Positions 42,694-51,281 of a DNA stretch of 64,000 bases are shown here, one piece after another. The notes under the pieces are model-generated. The model did not search any database, was not told the DNA's origin, and worked only from the letters and a program-made list of their open reading frames with translations. Position 1 is the stretch's first letter. The number at the start of each line of letters is the position of its first letter. The DNA is from DASXKD01 sp963703605 (GTDB lineage Bacteria > Actinomycetota > Actinomycetes > Streptosporangiales > Streptosporangiaceae), in NCBI GenBank assembly GCA_963703605.1, contig CAVPFC010000040.1, positions 186,001 through 250,000 of the forward strand, read 5' to 3'. The position numbers and the translations under genes are program-made.

Positions 42694-43083
42694 TTACTTG
42701 ACCGTGACGGTGGCCCCGGCGCCCTCGAGGGCAGCCTTGGCCTTCTCCGCGGCCTCCTTGTTCGCGCGCTCCAGGACCGGCTGCGGAGCGCCGTCCACCA
42801 GGTCCTTGGCCTCCTTGAGGCCGAGGCTGGTCAGCGACCGGACCTCTTTGATGACCTGGATCTTCTTGTCGCCCGCCGCCTCCAGGATGACGTCGAACTC
42901 GTCCTTCTCCTCGACTTCCGGCGCCGCGGCGGCACCGCCGCCGGCCGGTGCGGCCGCGACCGCGACCGGGGCCGCGGCCTTCACGTCAAAAGTCTCCTCG
43001 AACTCCTTCACGAAGTCCGACAGCTCCAGGAGGGTCATCTCCTTGAACGCGTCGAGCAGGTCGCTCGTGCTCAGCTTCGCCAT
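42694..43083 (-). CDS. rplL: 50S ribosomal protein L7/L12
   Basis: L7/L12 forms the stalk that recruits GTPase factors. The 129-residue protein has an N-terminal dimerisation part (LLDAFKEMTLLELSDFVKEF), an Ala/Pro hinge, and the C-terminal domain KDEFDVILEAAGDKKIQVIK with GLKEAKDLVDGAPQPV. It follows rplJ by 6 bp. Confidence 0.98.
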   Translation of the reverse strand: MAKLSTSDLLDAFKEMTLLELSDFVKEFEETFDVKAAAPVAVAAAPAGGGAAAAPEVEEKDEFDVILEAAGDKKIQVIKEVRSLTSLGLKEAKDLVDGAPQPVLERANKEAAEKAKAALEGAGATVTVK

Positions 43084-43089
43084 GTGTGA

Positions 43090-43731
43090 TCAGTCCTCCG
43101 TTGCGTCTTCTTTAGTCGTCTGTGGGTCTTCGGCCGCCTGCGGGTCGCCACCGGCCACGCCGTCTGCGTTTGGTGCCGAATCTTCGGTCACCGGCGGCGC
43201 GGGGGCACCTTCCTCGGCGGTGCGCTTCGCCTCGAGCGCGGCGGCCAGCCTGGCCATCTGGGTGGGCAGCGCGGCCATGGTGGCCGCGGCGTTCGCCATC
43301 GACGCCTTGATGGCACCGGCCAGCATCGCCAGCAGGACGTCCCGCGACTCCAGGTCGGCCAGCCGCTCGATCTCGGCCGGGCTCATCGACTTTCCGTCGA
43401 TGACCCCGCCCTTGATCTCCAGCGCGGGATTGGCCTTGGCGAAGTCGCGCAGCCCCTTGGCCGCCTCCACCACGTCGCCCTTGACGAACGCGATCGCCGA
43501 CGGCCCGGTCAGCAGGCTGCCGAGCTGGTCGGCGACGCCCGCCTCGGTGGCCGCGATCTTCGTCAGGGTGTTCTTGACCACGGCGAACGTGGCCCGGTCA
43601 CCGAGCGAGCGGCGCAGCTCTGCCAGCTGGGCCACGGTCAGCCCGCGGTAGTTGGCCAGCACAGCCCCGTTCGAGGTCTGGAACCGCTCGGTGAGCTCGG
43701 CCACCGTGGCCACCTTCTCAGCGTTGGCCAT
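43090..43731 (-). CDS. rplJ: 50S ribosomal protein L10 with acidic C-terminal tail
   Basis: L10 anchors the L7/L12 dimers. The core starts MANAEKVATVAELTERFQTS, with NYRGLTVAQLAELRRSLGDR and the helix that binds L12 near residues 135-165. The last 45 residues are acidic and low-complexity (EEGAPAPPVTEDSAPNADG). A long leader upstream probably carries the autogenous L10 site. Confidence 0.97.
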   Translation of the reverse strand: MANAEKVATVAELTERFQTSNGAVLANYRGLTVAQLAELRRSLGDRATFAVVKNTLTKIAATEAGVADQLGSLLTGPSAIAFVKGDVVEAAKGLRDFAKANPALEIKGGVIDGKSMSPAEIERLADLESRDVLLAMLAGAIKASMANAAATMAALPTQMARLAAALEAKRTAEEGAPAPPVTEDSAPNADGVAGGDPQAAEDPQTTKEDATED

Positions 43732-43744
43732 GGGCCTCCTTTCG

Positions 43745-44035
43745 GCCCGGCCCGGTCCGGGCGGCCCGTTTCGGCCTGCCCGGGCGCGGCCCGGTTTCTG
43801 GTCCGGGAGCGGCCCCGAGGATCACGGGCCGCCGCCGGCTGCTGTTTGCGACCGGCGGGGAAGGCGCCCACAAAGGCGAACGCCCCGGCGCAGCGCACCA
43901 GGGCGTGGCACCGTCCGGCATGGGCCGGAGCGGCGATGCAGCTCGGACGCCTGCGCGGGCCGCCCGCTCTCGCGGGTCCTTCGGTCACCGCGTGCATGCA
44001 CGCGGCAACGGCCGACGGTCTTTGGCTTGTATAAA
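43745..44035 (-). ncRNA. candidate L10 leader (autogenous rplJL control)
   Basis: The 348-bp rplA-rplJ gap (43732-44079) holds no gene. The minus strand starts with TATCCT/TATACA, possible -10 boxes near 44029-44040. It then reads CAAAGACCGTCGGCCG, a 16-bp perfect palindrome CGCGTGCATGCACGCG (43989-44004), GACCGAAGGACCCGCG, and GC-rich stems such as CTGCGCCGGGGCG before rplJ. This order resembles the actinobacterial L10 leaders I remember, where L10-L12 binds the RNA. The borders are approximate. Confidence 0.5.
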
Positions 44036-44079
44036 GGATACCCGAATCCGCGAGCCCGTTACGCGCATCGCGGGAGGGT

Positions 44080-44802
44080 TCAGCCTGCTGCTTCCTCGAA
44101 CTCCTCGGCCAGGCCGCGGGTCTTGGCCGGGTCGACCGGGACGCTCGGGCCCATCGTCGTGGTGATCGCCGCCTTCCTCAGGTAGCGGCCCTTGGCGGCC
44201 GACGGCTTGAGCCGGAGAATCTCATCGATGGCGGCGGCGTAGTTCTCCACCAGGGCCTGATCGGTGAACGACCCCTTGCCGATGATGAAGTGCAGGTTGC
44301 CGTGCCGGTCCACCCGGAACTCGATCTTCCCGCCCTTGATCTCGCTCACCGCCCGGCCCACGTCCGGGGTGACCGTGCCGGTCTTGGGGTTGGGCATGAG
44401 CCCACGCGGGCCGAGGATCCGGCCGAGCCGGCCGACCTTGCCCATCAGGTCGGGGGTGGCGACCGCAGCGTCGAAGTCGAGCCACCCACCCTGGATGCGC
44501 TCGACCAGGTCGTCGGAGCCGACGTAGTCGGCCCCCGCGGCCCGGGCCTCCTCGGCCCGGGCGCCGGTGGCGAAGACCAGCACGCGGGCGGTCTTGCCGG
44601 TGCCGTTCGGCAGGTTCACGGTGCCGCGGACCATCTGGTCCGCCTTACGCGGGTCGACGCCGAGCCGGAGGGCGACCTCGACGGTCGGGTCGAACTTGGC
44701 GGGAGAGGTCTGCCTGGCCAGCGCCACCGCCTCGGCGGGGCTGTACAGCTTGGTCCGGTCGATCTGGGCCGCGCCCGCGCGGTACCCCTTGCTGCGCTTC
44801 AT
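44080..44802 (-). CDS. rplA: 50S ribosomal protein L1
   Basis: L1 forms the mobile E-site stalk. The start at 44802 gives MKRSKGYRAGAAQIDRTKLY and 240 residues; the open frame continues upstream without homology. RILGPRGLMPNPKTGTVTPD is the family signature. It follows rplK. Confidence 0.98.
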   Translation of the reverse strand: MKRSKGYRAGAAQIDRTKLYSPAEAVALARQTSPAKFDPTVEVALRLGVDPRKADQMVRGTVNLPNGTGKTARVLVFATGARAEEARAAGADYVGSDDLVERIQGGWLDFDAAVATPDLMGKVGRLGRILGPRGLMPNPKTGTVTPDVGRAVSEIKGGKIEFRVDRHGNLHFIIGKGSFTDQALVENYAAAIDEILRLKPSAAKGRYLRKAAITTTMGPSVPVDPAKTRGLAEEFEEAAG

Positions 44803-44875
44803 GGTTGCTCCTTGGTTCGCTGCGGAGGTCGTGGTCTGCGGGCCAGCGCGGGCCCTGCCACGGGGCTGAGGGTGC

Positions 44876-45313
44876 TCAGCCCTGAACGGTGATGCCCATC
44901 GAGCGGGCGGTGCCCGCGATGATCTTCTCGGCGGCCTCCATCGTGGTCGCATTGAGGTCCGGCATCTTGGTCTGTGCGATCTCGCGCACCTGTGCGGCGG
45001 TGATCGAGCCGACCTTGTCCGTGTGCGGCGTGCCGCTGCCCTTGGCCACGCCCGCCGCCTTCTTGATCAGCTCGGGAGCCGGCGGGGTCTTGGTGATGAA
45101 CGAGAACGACCTGTCCTCGTAGATCGTGATCTCCACCGGTATGACGTTGCCGCGCTGCGACTCGGTCGCCGCGTTGTACTGCTTGCAGAAGTCCATGATG
45201 TTGACGCCGTGCGGGCCGAGTGCCGTGCCCACCGGCGGCGCCGGGGTAGCCGCACCAGCGTTGAGCTGCACCTTGACTACCGCAGCGATCTTCTTCTTTC
45301 GTGGAGCCGCCAT
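44876..45313 (-). CDS. rplK: 50S ribosomal protein L11
   Basis: L11 is part of the GTPase centre and the thiostrepton site. The start at 45313 gives MAAPRKKKIAAVVKVQLNAG and 145 residues. The N-terminal PAPPVGTALGPHGVNIMDFC and C-terminal QVREIAQTKMPDLNATTMEA are intact. Confidence 0.98.
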   Translation of the reverse strand: MAAPRKKKIAAVVKVQLNAGAATPAPPVGTALGPHGVNIMDFCKQYNAATESQRGNVIPVEITIYEDRSFSFITKTPPAPELIKKAAGVAKGSGTPHTDKVGSITAAQVREIAQTKMPDLNATTMEAAEKIIAGTARSMGITVQG

Positions 45314-45350
45314 CAGCTGCTGTCCTAACCTCACGCCTGCCTGGTATGGA

Positions 45351-46208
45351 TCAGATCTTGGAGACCTGGTCAAAAGAGAGCTCGACCGGGGTCTCCCGGC
45401 CAAAGATCGATACCAGCACCTTGAGTTTCTGGGTATCGGGGTTGATCTCGTTCACGGTAGCCGGGAGCGTCGCGAACGGACCGTCCATCACGGTAACCGA
45501 TTCGCCCACAGAAAATTCCACGGCGGCCCGGGTGACCTCCGCCTTCGCCGCCGCCTCCTCGGGCTCGGGAGCCAGCAGGGAGGCGACCTCGGCAAGGCTG
45601 AGCGGGGACGGCCTGCTGGACAGGCCCACGAATCCGGTCACCCCCGGGGTGTTGCGGACGACCGCCCAGGACTCGTCGGTGAGCTCCATCCGGACCAGGA
45701 TGTAGCCGGGCAGCACCTTCTCCGAGACCTGCTGCCGCTTGCCGCCCTTGATCTCCATCACCTGGTGCACCGGCACCTCGATCTGGAAGATGAAGTCCTC
45801 CATGTTCAGCGACTGGATGCGGCTTTCCAGGTTGGCCTTCACCCGGTTCTCGTATCCCGCGTAGGAGTGGACCACGTACCACTCGCCAGGCAGCTGCCTC
45901 AGCTCGGTGGTGAACCGTGCGACCGGGTCGAGGTCACCGGCGCCGTCCGCGGCCTCGCCCTCGCCCTCGCCCTCACCGGCCCCGGCGTCGCCGTCGGCCT
46001 CGGTCTCGCCGTCGGCCTCGGCCTCGGTCTCGCCGGCCGGGCCGGCGCCGTCAAGCCCACTGGCCTCGTCGGCCTCGTCGGCCTCGTCGCCCTCGAAGGA
46101 CTCTTCAGGCGCGTCGACTTCACCGGACACGTCGGCCTCACCAACCTCACCGTTGGTAACCGGAGCATCCTCCGTCTCATCACTGACGTGCACTTGGGAC
46201 TCGGACAC
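45351..46208 (-). CDS. nusG: transcription termination/antitermination factor NusG
   Basis: NusG links RNA polymerase with Rho or the ribosome. The GTG at 46208 gives 285 residues. The first 110 are acidic and repetitive (EGDEADEADEASGLDGAG, GEGEGEGEAADG), as in other actinobacteria but on the long side. The NGN domain is GEWYVVHSYAGYENRVKANL with LPGYILVRMELTDESW; the KOW domain is VEFSVGESVTVMDGPFA. Confidence 0.97.
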   Translation of the reverse strand: MSESQVHVSDETEDAPVTNGEVGEADVSGEVDAPEESFEGDEADEADEASGLDGAGPAGETEAEADGETEADGDAGAGEGEGEGEAADGAGDLDPVARFTTELRQLPGEWYVVHSYAGYENRVKANLESRIQSLNMEDFIFQIEVPVHQVMEIKGGKRQQVSEKVLPGYILVRMELTDESWAVVRNTPGVTGFVGLSSRPSPLSLAEVASLLAPEPEEAAAKAEVTRAAVEFSVGESVTVMDGPFATLPATVNEINPDTQKLKVLVSIFGRETPVELSFDQVSKI

Positions 46209-46374
46209 GGTTGCTCTTCTCTCCACTCTCGCTGGGCGGCACCGGCGCCAAAAGTCCTCCCGGCGCGCCGGCTCCCCGGCTATCGTTGCGGCGCCAGCCC
46301 AGGAGCACCATTCCTGGCGCAGGGCCACCCGGCCGCGGCGTCCCGGTAGCGCGCCGCGCGCGCCACCGCCGGGC

Positions 46375-46623
46375 TCAGCCGAAGGCCGCGATCACCAGCT
46401 TGGTGAACGCGTAGTCCAGACTGGTCACGATCGCGACCATCACCAGTATGAACACCAGGGCCACGACCGTGTACGTGCGCAGTTCCCGGCGGGTCGGCCA
46501 GATGACCTTGCGCAGTTCGGCGATGACCTGCCGAACGAACAGCGCGGGGCTTGTCCGGTCCCGCTTAGCCGGGCCGGGCTTGTCCCGCTTGTCCGCTCGC
46601 TGGCCACGCAGCTGAGTCGCCAT
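46375..46623 (-). CDS. secE: preprotein translocase subunit SecE
   Basis: SecE clamps SecY. The ATG at 46623 gives 82 residues: a basic N-terminus, the amphipathic FVRQVIAELRKVIWPTRREL and one membrane helix TYTVVALVFILVMVAIVTSL. It sits between tRNA-Trp and nusG. Confidence 0.97.
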   Translation of the reverse strand: MATQLRGQRADKRDKPGPAKRDRTSPALFVRQVIAELRKVIWPTRRELRTYTVVALVFILVMVAIVTSLDYAFTKLVIAAFG

Positions 46624-46691
46624 GTCCTCACCTGAACAACGCTGGTCGTTACTGCTGATGCCGCAGGCTCGCAGGCCGCGAGCCATGCTCG

Positions 46692-46765
46692 CAGGGCAGG
46701 AGGGACTCGAACCCCCAACCACCGGTTTTGGAGACCGGGACTCTAGCCAATTGAGCTACTGCCCT
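46692..46765 (-). tRNA. trnW: tRNA-Trp (anticodon CCA)
   Basis: The 74-nt gene folds fully: acceptor AGGGCAG/CTGCCCT, anticodon stem CCGGT/ACCGG with loop CTCCAAA, and T arm with TTCGAGT. The 3' CCA is not encoded. It precedes secE, as is usual in actinobacteria. Confidence 0.97.
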
Positions 46766-46884
46766 GTGATGGCCTGGCCGGGATCAAACGGCCCTACCAC
46801 CTTGCTGCGGCGCTTCCCATCACCTGCCTCATCAGCCCAGGCTGGCGCACGGGGCCAGTGAAGTGAACCGCCACCAATGGGTGC

Positions 46885-46914
46885 AGTGTAGTTGCCCAGC
46901 GCTGCGGCGTCGAA
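46885..46914 (-). promoter_or_regulatory. promoter of tRNA-Trp-secE-nusG
   Basis: On the minus strand TTCGAC and TACACT are 18 bp apart. The start would lie about 110 bp before the tRNA. Confidence 0.6.
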
Positions 46915-46969
46915 CCATCCAGGCCAGCGATGAGCCGCAGCGGCGCCACCGCAGTGACAGACTGGGGGC

Positions 46970-48181
46970 ATGACAGTGGCCCATCGTCGCATCTCCGAGC
47001 GTGTCGGCAGCATCACCGAGTCGGCGACGCTCGCCGTGGACGCGAAAGCACGAGCGCTGAAGGCGGCGGGCAGGCCGGTGATCGGCTTCGGCGCGGGGGA
47101 ACCGGACTTCCCCACGCCCGATTACATCGTGGCGGCGGCGGTGCGCGCCTGCGCCGATCCCCGCTTCCACCACTACTCCCCCACGCCCGGGCTGCCGGAA
47201 CTGCGGGAGGCGGTCGCCGCCAAGACCGCCCGCGACTCCGGCTACCAGGTCAGCGCCGGCCAGGTGCTGATCACCAACGGGGGCAAGCAGGCCGTCTACC
47301 AGACGTTCGCGACGCTGCTCGATCCCGGCGACGAGGTGCTCCTGCCGACCCCTTACTGGACCACCTACCCGGAGGCGATCACGCTGGCCGGCGGCGTGCC
47401 GGTGCCGGTGCTCGCCGACGAGCGGACCGGCTACCTGACCTCGGTCGCGGACCTGGAAGCCGCCCGCACGCCACGGACCAAGGTGCTGATGTTCGTGTCG
47501 CCGTCCAACCCGACGGGCGCGGTTTACCCGCCTGAGCAGGTGGCCGAGATCGGCCGGTGGGCCGCCGGGGCCGGCCTGTGGGTGATCACCGACGAGATCT
47601 ACGAGCACCTGGTCTACGACGGCGCCCGCTTCGCCTCGATCGCAGTGGCCGCGCCGGAACTCGCCGACCGGTGCGTGGTCCTCAACGGGGTGGCGAAGAC
47701 CTACGCGATGACCGGGTGGCGGGTTGGCTGGATGATCGGCCCGCCCGACGTGGTCAAGGCGGCGGCTAACCTCCAGTCCCACGCCACCTCGAACGTCTGC
47801 AACGTGGCCCAGGCGGCCGCGCTCGCCGCGGTCACCGGCGACCTGTCGGCGGTTGAGCGCATGCGCGAAGCTTTCAGCCGGCGCCGCCTCACCATGACCA
47901 GCATGCTTAACGAGATTCCCGGGGTGAGGAGTCCCCTTCCCGAGGGAGCGTTTTACTGCTACCCCTCCGTCAAGGGCGTCCTCGGCAAGGAACTCGCCGG
48001 CCGCCGGCCCGAGAGCACGGCGGAACTCGCCGAGCTGATCCTGGAGAACGCGGACGTCGCCCTGGTGCCGGGCGAGGCGTTCGGCACCCCGGGGTACTTC
48101 CGGCTGTCCTGTGCCCTGGGTGACGCGGACCTGGAGGAGGGCATCACCAGGATCGGCAAGCTCCTCGCCCAGGCGAGATAA
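46970..48181 (+). CDS. pyridoxal-phosphate aminotransferase, aspartate aminotransferase type (class I)
   Basis: The 403-residue enzyme transfers amino groups, most likely between aspartate and 2-oxoglutarate. It shows FGAGEPDFPTPDYIV, HHYSPTPGLPELREAV, the cofactor-contacting SPSNPTGAVY near residue 180, TDEIYEHLVYDG, and the Schiff-base Lys in NGVAKTYAMTGWRVGW near 243, with the C-terminal YFRLSCALGD Arg binding the substrate carboxylate. It fits AspC-type enzymes found beside secE/nusG in actinobacteria. Divergent from tRNA-Trp. Confidence 0.93.
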   Translation: MTVAHRRISERVGSITESATLAVDAKARALKAAGRPVIGFGAGEPDFPTPDYIVAAAVRACADPRFHHYSPTPGLPELREAVAAKTARDSGYQVSAGQVLITNGGKQAVYQTFATLLDPGDEVLLPTPYWTTYPEAITLAGGVPVPVLADERTGYLTSVADLEAARTPRTKVLMFVSPSNPTGAVYPPEQVAEIGRWAAGAGLWVITDEIYEHLVYDGARFASIAVAAPELADRCVVLNGVAKTYAMTGWRVGWMIGPPDVVKAAANLQSHATSNVCNVAQAAALAAVTGDLSAVERMREAFSRRRLTMTSMLNEIPGVRSPLPEGAFYCYPSVKGVLGKELAGRRPESTAELAELILENADVALVPGEAFGTPGYFRLSCALGDADLEEGITRIGKLLAQAR

Positions 48182-48199
48182 CGCGGGGCGGCCCCGATC

Positions 48200-49219
48200 G
48201 TGCGCCCGCTTGCCGCACTGCCCAAGGCGCACCTGCACCTGCACTTCACCGGCGCCATGCGGCACGCCACGCTGGTCGAGCTGGCCCACGAGCGCGGGGT
48301 GCACCTGCCGGAGGCGCTCGCCGCCGCCTGGCCGCCCCGGCTGAGCGGCACCGACGAGCGGGGCTGGTTCCGGTTCCAGCGGCTGTACGACATCGCCCGC
48401 TCGGTGCTCCGCCGGCCCGAGGACGTGTTCCGGCTGCTTGCCGAGACCGCGGCGGACGAGCGCGCGGACGGGTCGGGCTGGCTGGAGATCCAGGTGGACC
48501 CCTCCGGGTACGCGGCGCGCTTCGGCGGCCTCACCCCCACGGTGGAGCTGGTGCTCGAAGCGGCGCAGCGGGCCACGGCCGCGACCGGGGTGGGCATCGG
48601 GGTGATCATCGCGGCGAACCGGACCAAGCACCCGCTGGAGGCGCGGACGCTGGCCCGGCTCGCGGCACAGTACGTGGGGCGCGGCGTGGCCGGGTTCGGC
48701 CTCAGCAACGACGAACGGCGCGGCGCCGCGGCCGATTTCGCGCCCGCGTTCCGCATCGCCGGCCGGGCCGGCCTGCTGCTGGCCCCACACGGGGGTGAGC
48801 TGGCCGGGGCGGACAGCGTACGGGCCTGCCTCGACGCGCTGCACGCGGACCGCATCGGCCACGGCGTGGCCGCCGCCACCGACCGGGAGCTGACCAAGCG
48901 CCTCGCGGCCAGCGGCATCACCTGCGAGGTCTGCCCGACCTCGAACGTGGCGCTGGGGATCGCCCCCCGCCCGGCCGACGTACCGCTGCGCACGCTGCTC
49001 GACGAGGGGGTGCCGGTCGCGCTCGGGGCCGACGACCCGCTGCTATTCGGTTCCCGGCTGGCGGCCCAGTACGAGATCGCCCGCCTCGTGCACGGCCTTG
49101 ACGACGCCGAGGTCGCCGAGCTGGCCAGGATGTCGGTGCGCGGATCAACGGCGCCCCCCGCGATCGCCGGCCGCCTGCTGGCCGGCATCGACGCCTGGCT
49201 GGCCACCCCCGGCTCCTGA
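48200..49219 (+). CDS. adenosine deaminase family protein
   Basis: The 339-residue protein starts at a GTG 18 bp after the aminotransferase. The metal-binding HLHLHF motif at the N-terminus, PHGGE (usual form HAGE), RIGHG and GADDP (usual form TDDP) provide the expected His, Glu and Asp ligands of the amidohydrolase barrel. The changes in PHGGE and in the N-terminal motif (normally HxHLDG) suggest a substrate other than adenosine, for example a modified adenine. Co-transcribed with the aminotransferase. Confidence 0.88.
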   Translation: MRPLAALPKAHLHLHFTGAMRHATLVELAHERGVHLPEALAAAWPPRLSGTDERGWFRFQRLYDIARSVLRRPEDVFRLLAETAADERADGSGWLEIQVDPSGYAARFGGLTPTVELVLEAAQRATAATGVGIGVIIAANRTKHPLEARTLARLAAQYVGRGVAGFGLSNDERRGAAADFAPAFRIAGRAGLLLAPHGGELAGADSVRACLDALHADRIGHGVAAATDRELTKRLAASGITCEVCPTSNVALGIAPRPADVPLRTLLDEGVPVALGADDPLLFGSRLAAQYEIARLVHGLDDAEVAELARMSVRGSTAPPAIAGRLLAGIDAWLATPGS

Positions 49220-49316
49220 GCGGCTCCCACCTGGCGCGCGGACCGCCCACGTGGCACGGAGGCCGGGAAAGCGCCGCCAGCCCCGCGCTGCTAGCGGGCC
49301 AGCAAACCTCCCCGGG

Positions 49317-50606
49317 TCAGTTCGGGGTGACCGGGGTGATGGCCCGCTGCCGCAGCATGGCCGTCATTTTCCCCTTCGGCGTCCGCGCCCGGAACATCGC
49401 GGACTTGCCAGGCGCCCGCACGGACCTGGGCGGCAGCGGGGCGGTGGTGATAGCCAGCCCGATCAAGTCGGTGTAGGCGTCCTGCTTGAGCCTCTTGACC
49501 AAGGCCTGGGCCTCGTTCTGCACCTTCGCCGCCAGCCCGGCAACCGAGAACCCGGCGATCCCGAGGGCAGCCAGCAGGGTCTTGACAGCCGAGCTGACGC
49601 CCGGCTTGGTAAGCAGCCAGGCGAACACGGCCACCGCACCCGCGGCCAGGGCGGCCAGCACGAGCTGGGGCCAGAACCCGCGGATCGTCCGCCAGACCAG
49701 GCGGTAATTCCGCAATAGCTGGTAGGGCTGGATGAGCGTGGTCGGATCCTGCTTGAGCAGGATGAGTTCGTACCAGCGCCGTATTTGGTCGTACAGCTTG
49801 GGGTAGGCGGCCTGCCGCCAGTCGGGCGATTCGGCGACGCTCCCCCAGACCTGGACCGAGCCGGCGATGGCCGCCGCCGTGTACGGGTGAAAGTAAGCGG
49901 AAAGCCGGCCCAGCAGCCGCCCGATTTCGCGGCAGCGTTCCTGGCCGAGCAGAAACGACCAGGAGGCCCAGGTCTCCGGCTTTTCGGGCGGGCCGGGCTC
50001 CAGTGCCCAGTAGCACTCGGCAAGGGCGCGGCCGAGCTGATAGCCGCAGGCCACGGTGTCCGAACGCGCGGTCAGGGTGTCCTGGATGTGCGCGTCGAAC
50101 CGGTAGATCAGTTCCTCCAGGGAATCCCAGTCGCCGGCCTGGGTGCCGTCGGCGGCGGGAGCCTCGGCGGGGCTCTTCGAAACGCCCTCTGTACCGGCGG
50201 GCCTGGCCATGCCCGCGATGCCTTTGGCCGCGCCGGCCAGCAGCCTGACCACCGCGCCGCCGGCCCCGGCGCTGGCGCCGTCCGCATCGAGCGCCGCACG
50301 GGCGGGGCCGGATGCCGCGGCGAGGCTCCTGGCCGACCGGTCCACGGCACCCGCGAAGCTGGTTCCGGAGGCCTCCCGGTCAACACCGATCCGGTTAGCA
50401 AGGGCTTTCAGAACCGCCTGCGCCTCAATGCGCAATTCGGGTGCCGTGCGCTCCATTTCGAGCGGCAGCGCGTGATCCGTCCGCTCGGGCAGTTTCACCT
50501 GCGCGACCGGATGGGCGCCCGGGCGGTTCCGGCCGCGCACCTCGGCCAGGTACCAGCCGAGCCGCACCGCGGCGAGAACGGCGGCGCAGTCGTCGGGATC
50601 AGCCAT
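49317..50606 (-). CDS. hypothetical protein with two C-terminal membrane helices
   Basis: The 429-residue protein begins MADPDDCAAVLAAVRLGWYL. Residues 1-150 include Ala-rich helical stretches; 160-320 is a folded-looking region (LEELIYRFDAHIQDTLTARS, GRALAECYWALE, RWYELILLKQDPTTLIQPYQ). Two membrane helices lie near 325-345 and 357-378, followed by a basic tail. I do not recognise the family. It stands alone on its strand, preceded by a 140-bp gap containing an imperfect dyad (TGCCGGCCA / TGACCGGCA at 50640-50662). Confidence 0.78.
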   Translation of the reverse strand: MADPDDCAAVLAAVRLGWYLAEVRGRNRPGAHPVAQVKLPERTDHALPLEMERTAPELRIEAQAVLKALANRIGVDREASGTSFAGAVDRSARSLAAASGPARAALDADGASAGAGGAVVRLLAGAAKGIAGMARPAGTEGVSKSPAEAPAADGTQAGDWDSLEELIYRFDAHIQDTLTARSDTVACGYQLGRALAECYWALEPGPPEKPETWASWSFLLGQERCREIGRLLGRLSAYFHPYTAAAIAGSVQVWGSVAESPDWRQAAYPKLYDQIRRWYELILLKQDPTTLIQPYQLLRNYRLVWRTIRGFWPQLVLAALAAGAVAVFAWLLTKPGVSSAVKTLLAALGIAGFSVAGLAAKVQNEAQALVKRLKQDAYTDLIGLAITTAPLPPRSVRAPGKSAMFRARTPKGKMTAMLRQRAITPVTPN

Positions 50607-50747
50607 GACATCGTCCTGTCATAAGCGCTGCCGCAGGAATGCCGGCCACCAAATGACCGGCACCGGGGCGCGCTCGATATGTGGTGGAGCACAACGTATT
50701 GCAAGCCGCGGCAAAAGTCACCGAACGTGGCTGGGGAAATACCCGGG

Positions 50748-51272
50748 TTATGGTTGGCCGGCGGCCGGCCGCCGGTACCGCACTGTGGCCACGGGCGCGC
50801 CGTAATCCCGGATCTTGCGCGTGCCGTCGGGCTTGAACCCAAGCGCCTCATAGAAGCGCCGGGCCTGGTCGTTGTCCTCCAGCACCCACAGGGTGATGTC
50901 GTCCCGGCCGGCCGCGGTCAGCATCTCGATCGCGTGCACCATGAGCAGGCGGCCCACGCCCCTCCGCCACGTGCCCGGATGCACGTAGCAGGCCATGATC
51001 TCGCCGTGCCGGGGCCCTGGCCGGTCCGGGTCGCGGCCGGGCCCGCAGGAGGCCCAGCCGACGATGGCGCCGCCGTCGGTCGCGACGCTGTCGGTGATCC
51101 CGGCCGGCAGGGCCGCCATGTGCCGGCGCCGCCGGCCGACGTCCACCGGCAGGCTGTCGAGGTAGTCGTCCGGCAGGATCCCCCGGTAGGCCGTCTGCCA
51201 CCCGGCGACGCGCAGCCGCTCCACGGCCGCCGCGTCCTCCGGCACGCTGGGCCGGATGACGATATCCGCCAT
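50748..51272 (-). CDS. GNAT family N-acetyltransferase
   Basis: The 174-residue protein has the acetyl-CoA fold: IRPSVPEDAAAVERLRVAGW at the start, motif A as MACYVHPGTWRRGVGRLLM and motif B as LWVLEDNDQARRFYEALGFK. The substrate is unknown. It lies 9 bp downstream of the cytochrome-like gene and may be co-transcribed with it. Confidence 0.9.
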   Translation of the reverse strand: MADIVIRPSVPEDAAAVERLRVAGWQTAYRGILPDDYLDSLPVDVGRRRRHMAALPAGITDSVATDGGAIVGWASCGPGRDPDRPGPRHGEIMACYVHPGTWRRGVGRLLMVHAIEMLTAAGRDDITLWVLEDNDQARRFYEALGFKPDGTRKIRDYGAPVATVRYRRPAAGQP

Positions 51273-51281
51273 GCTCCGAGG

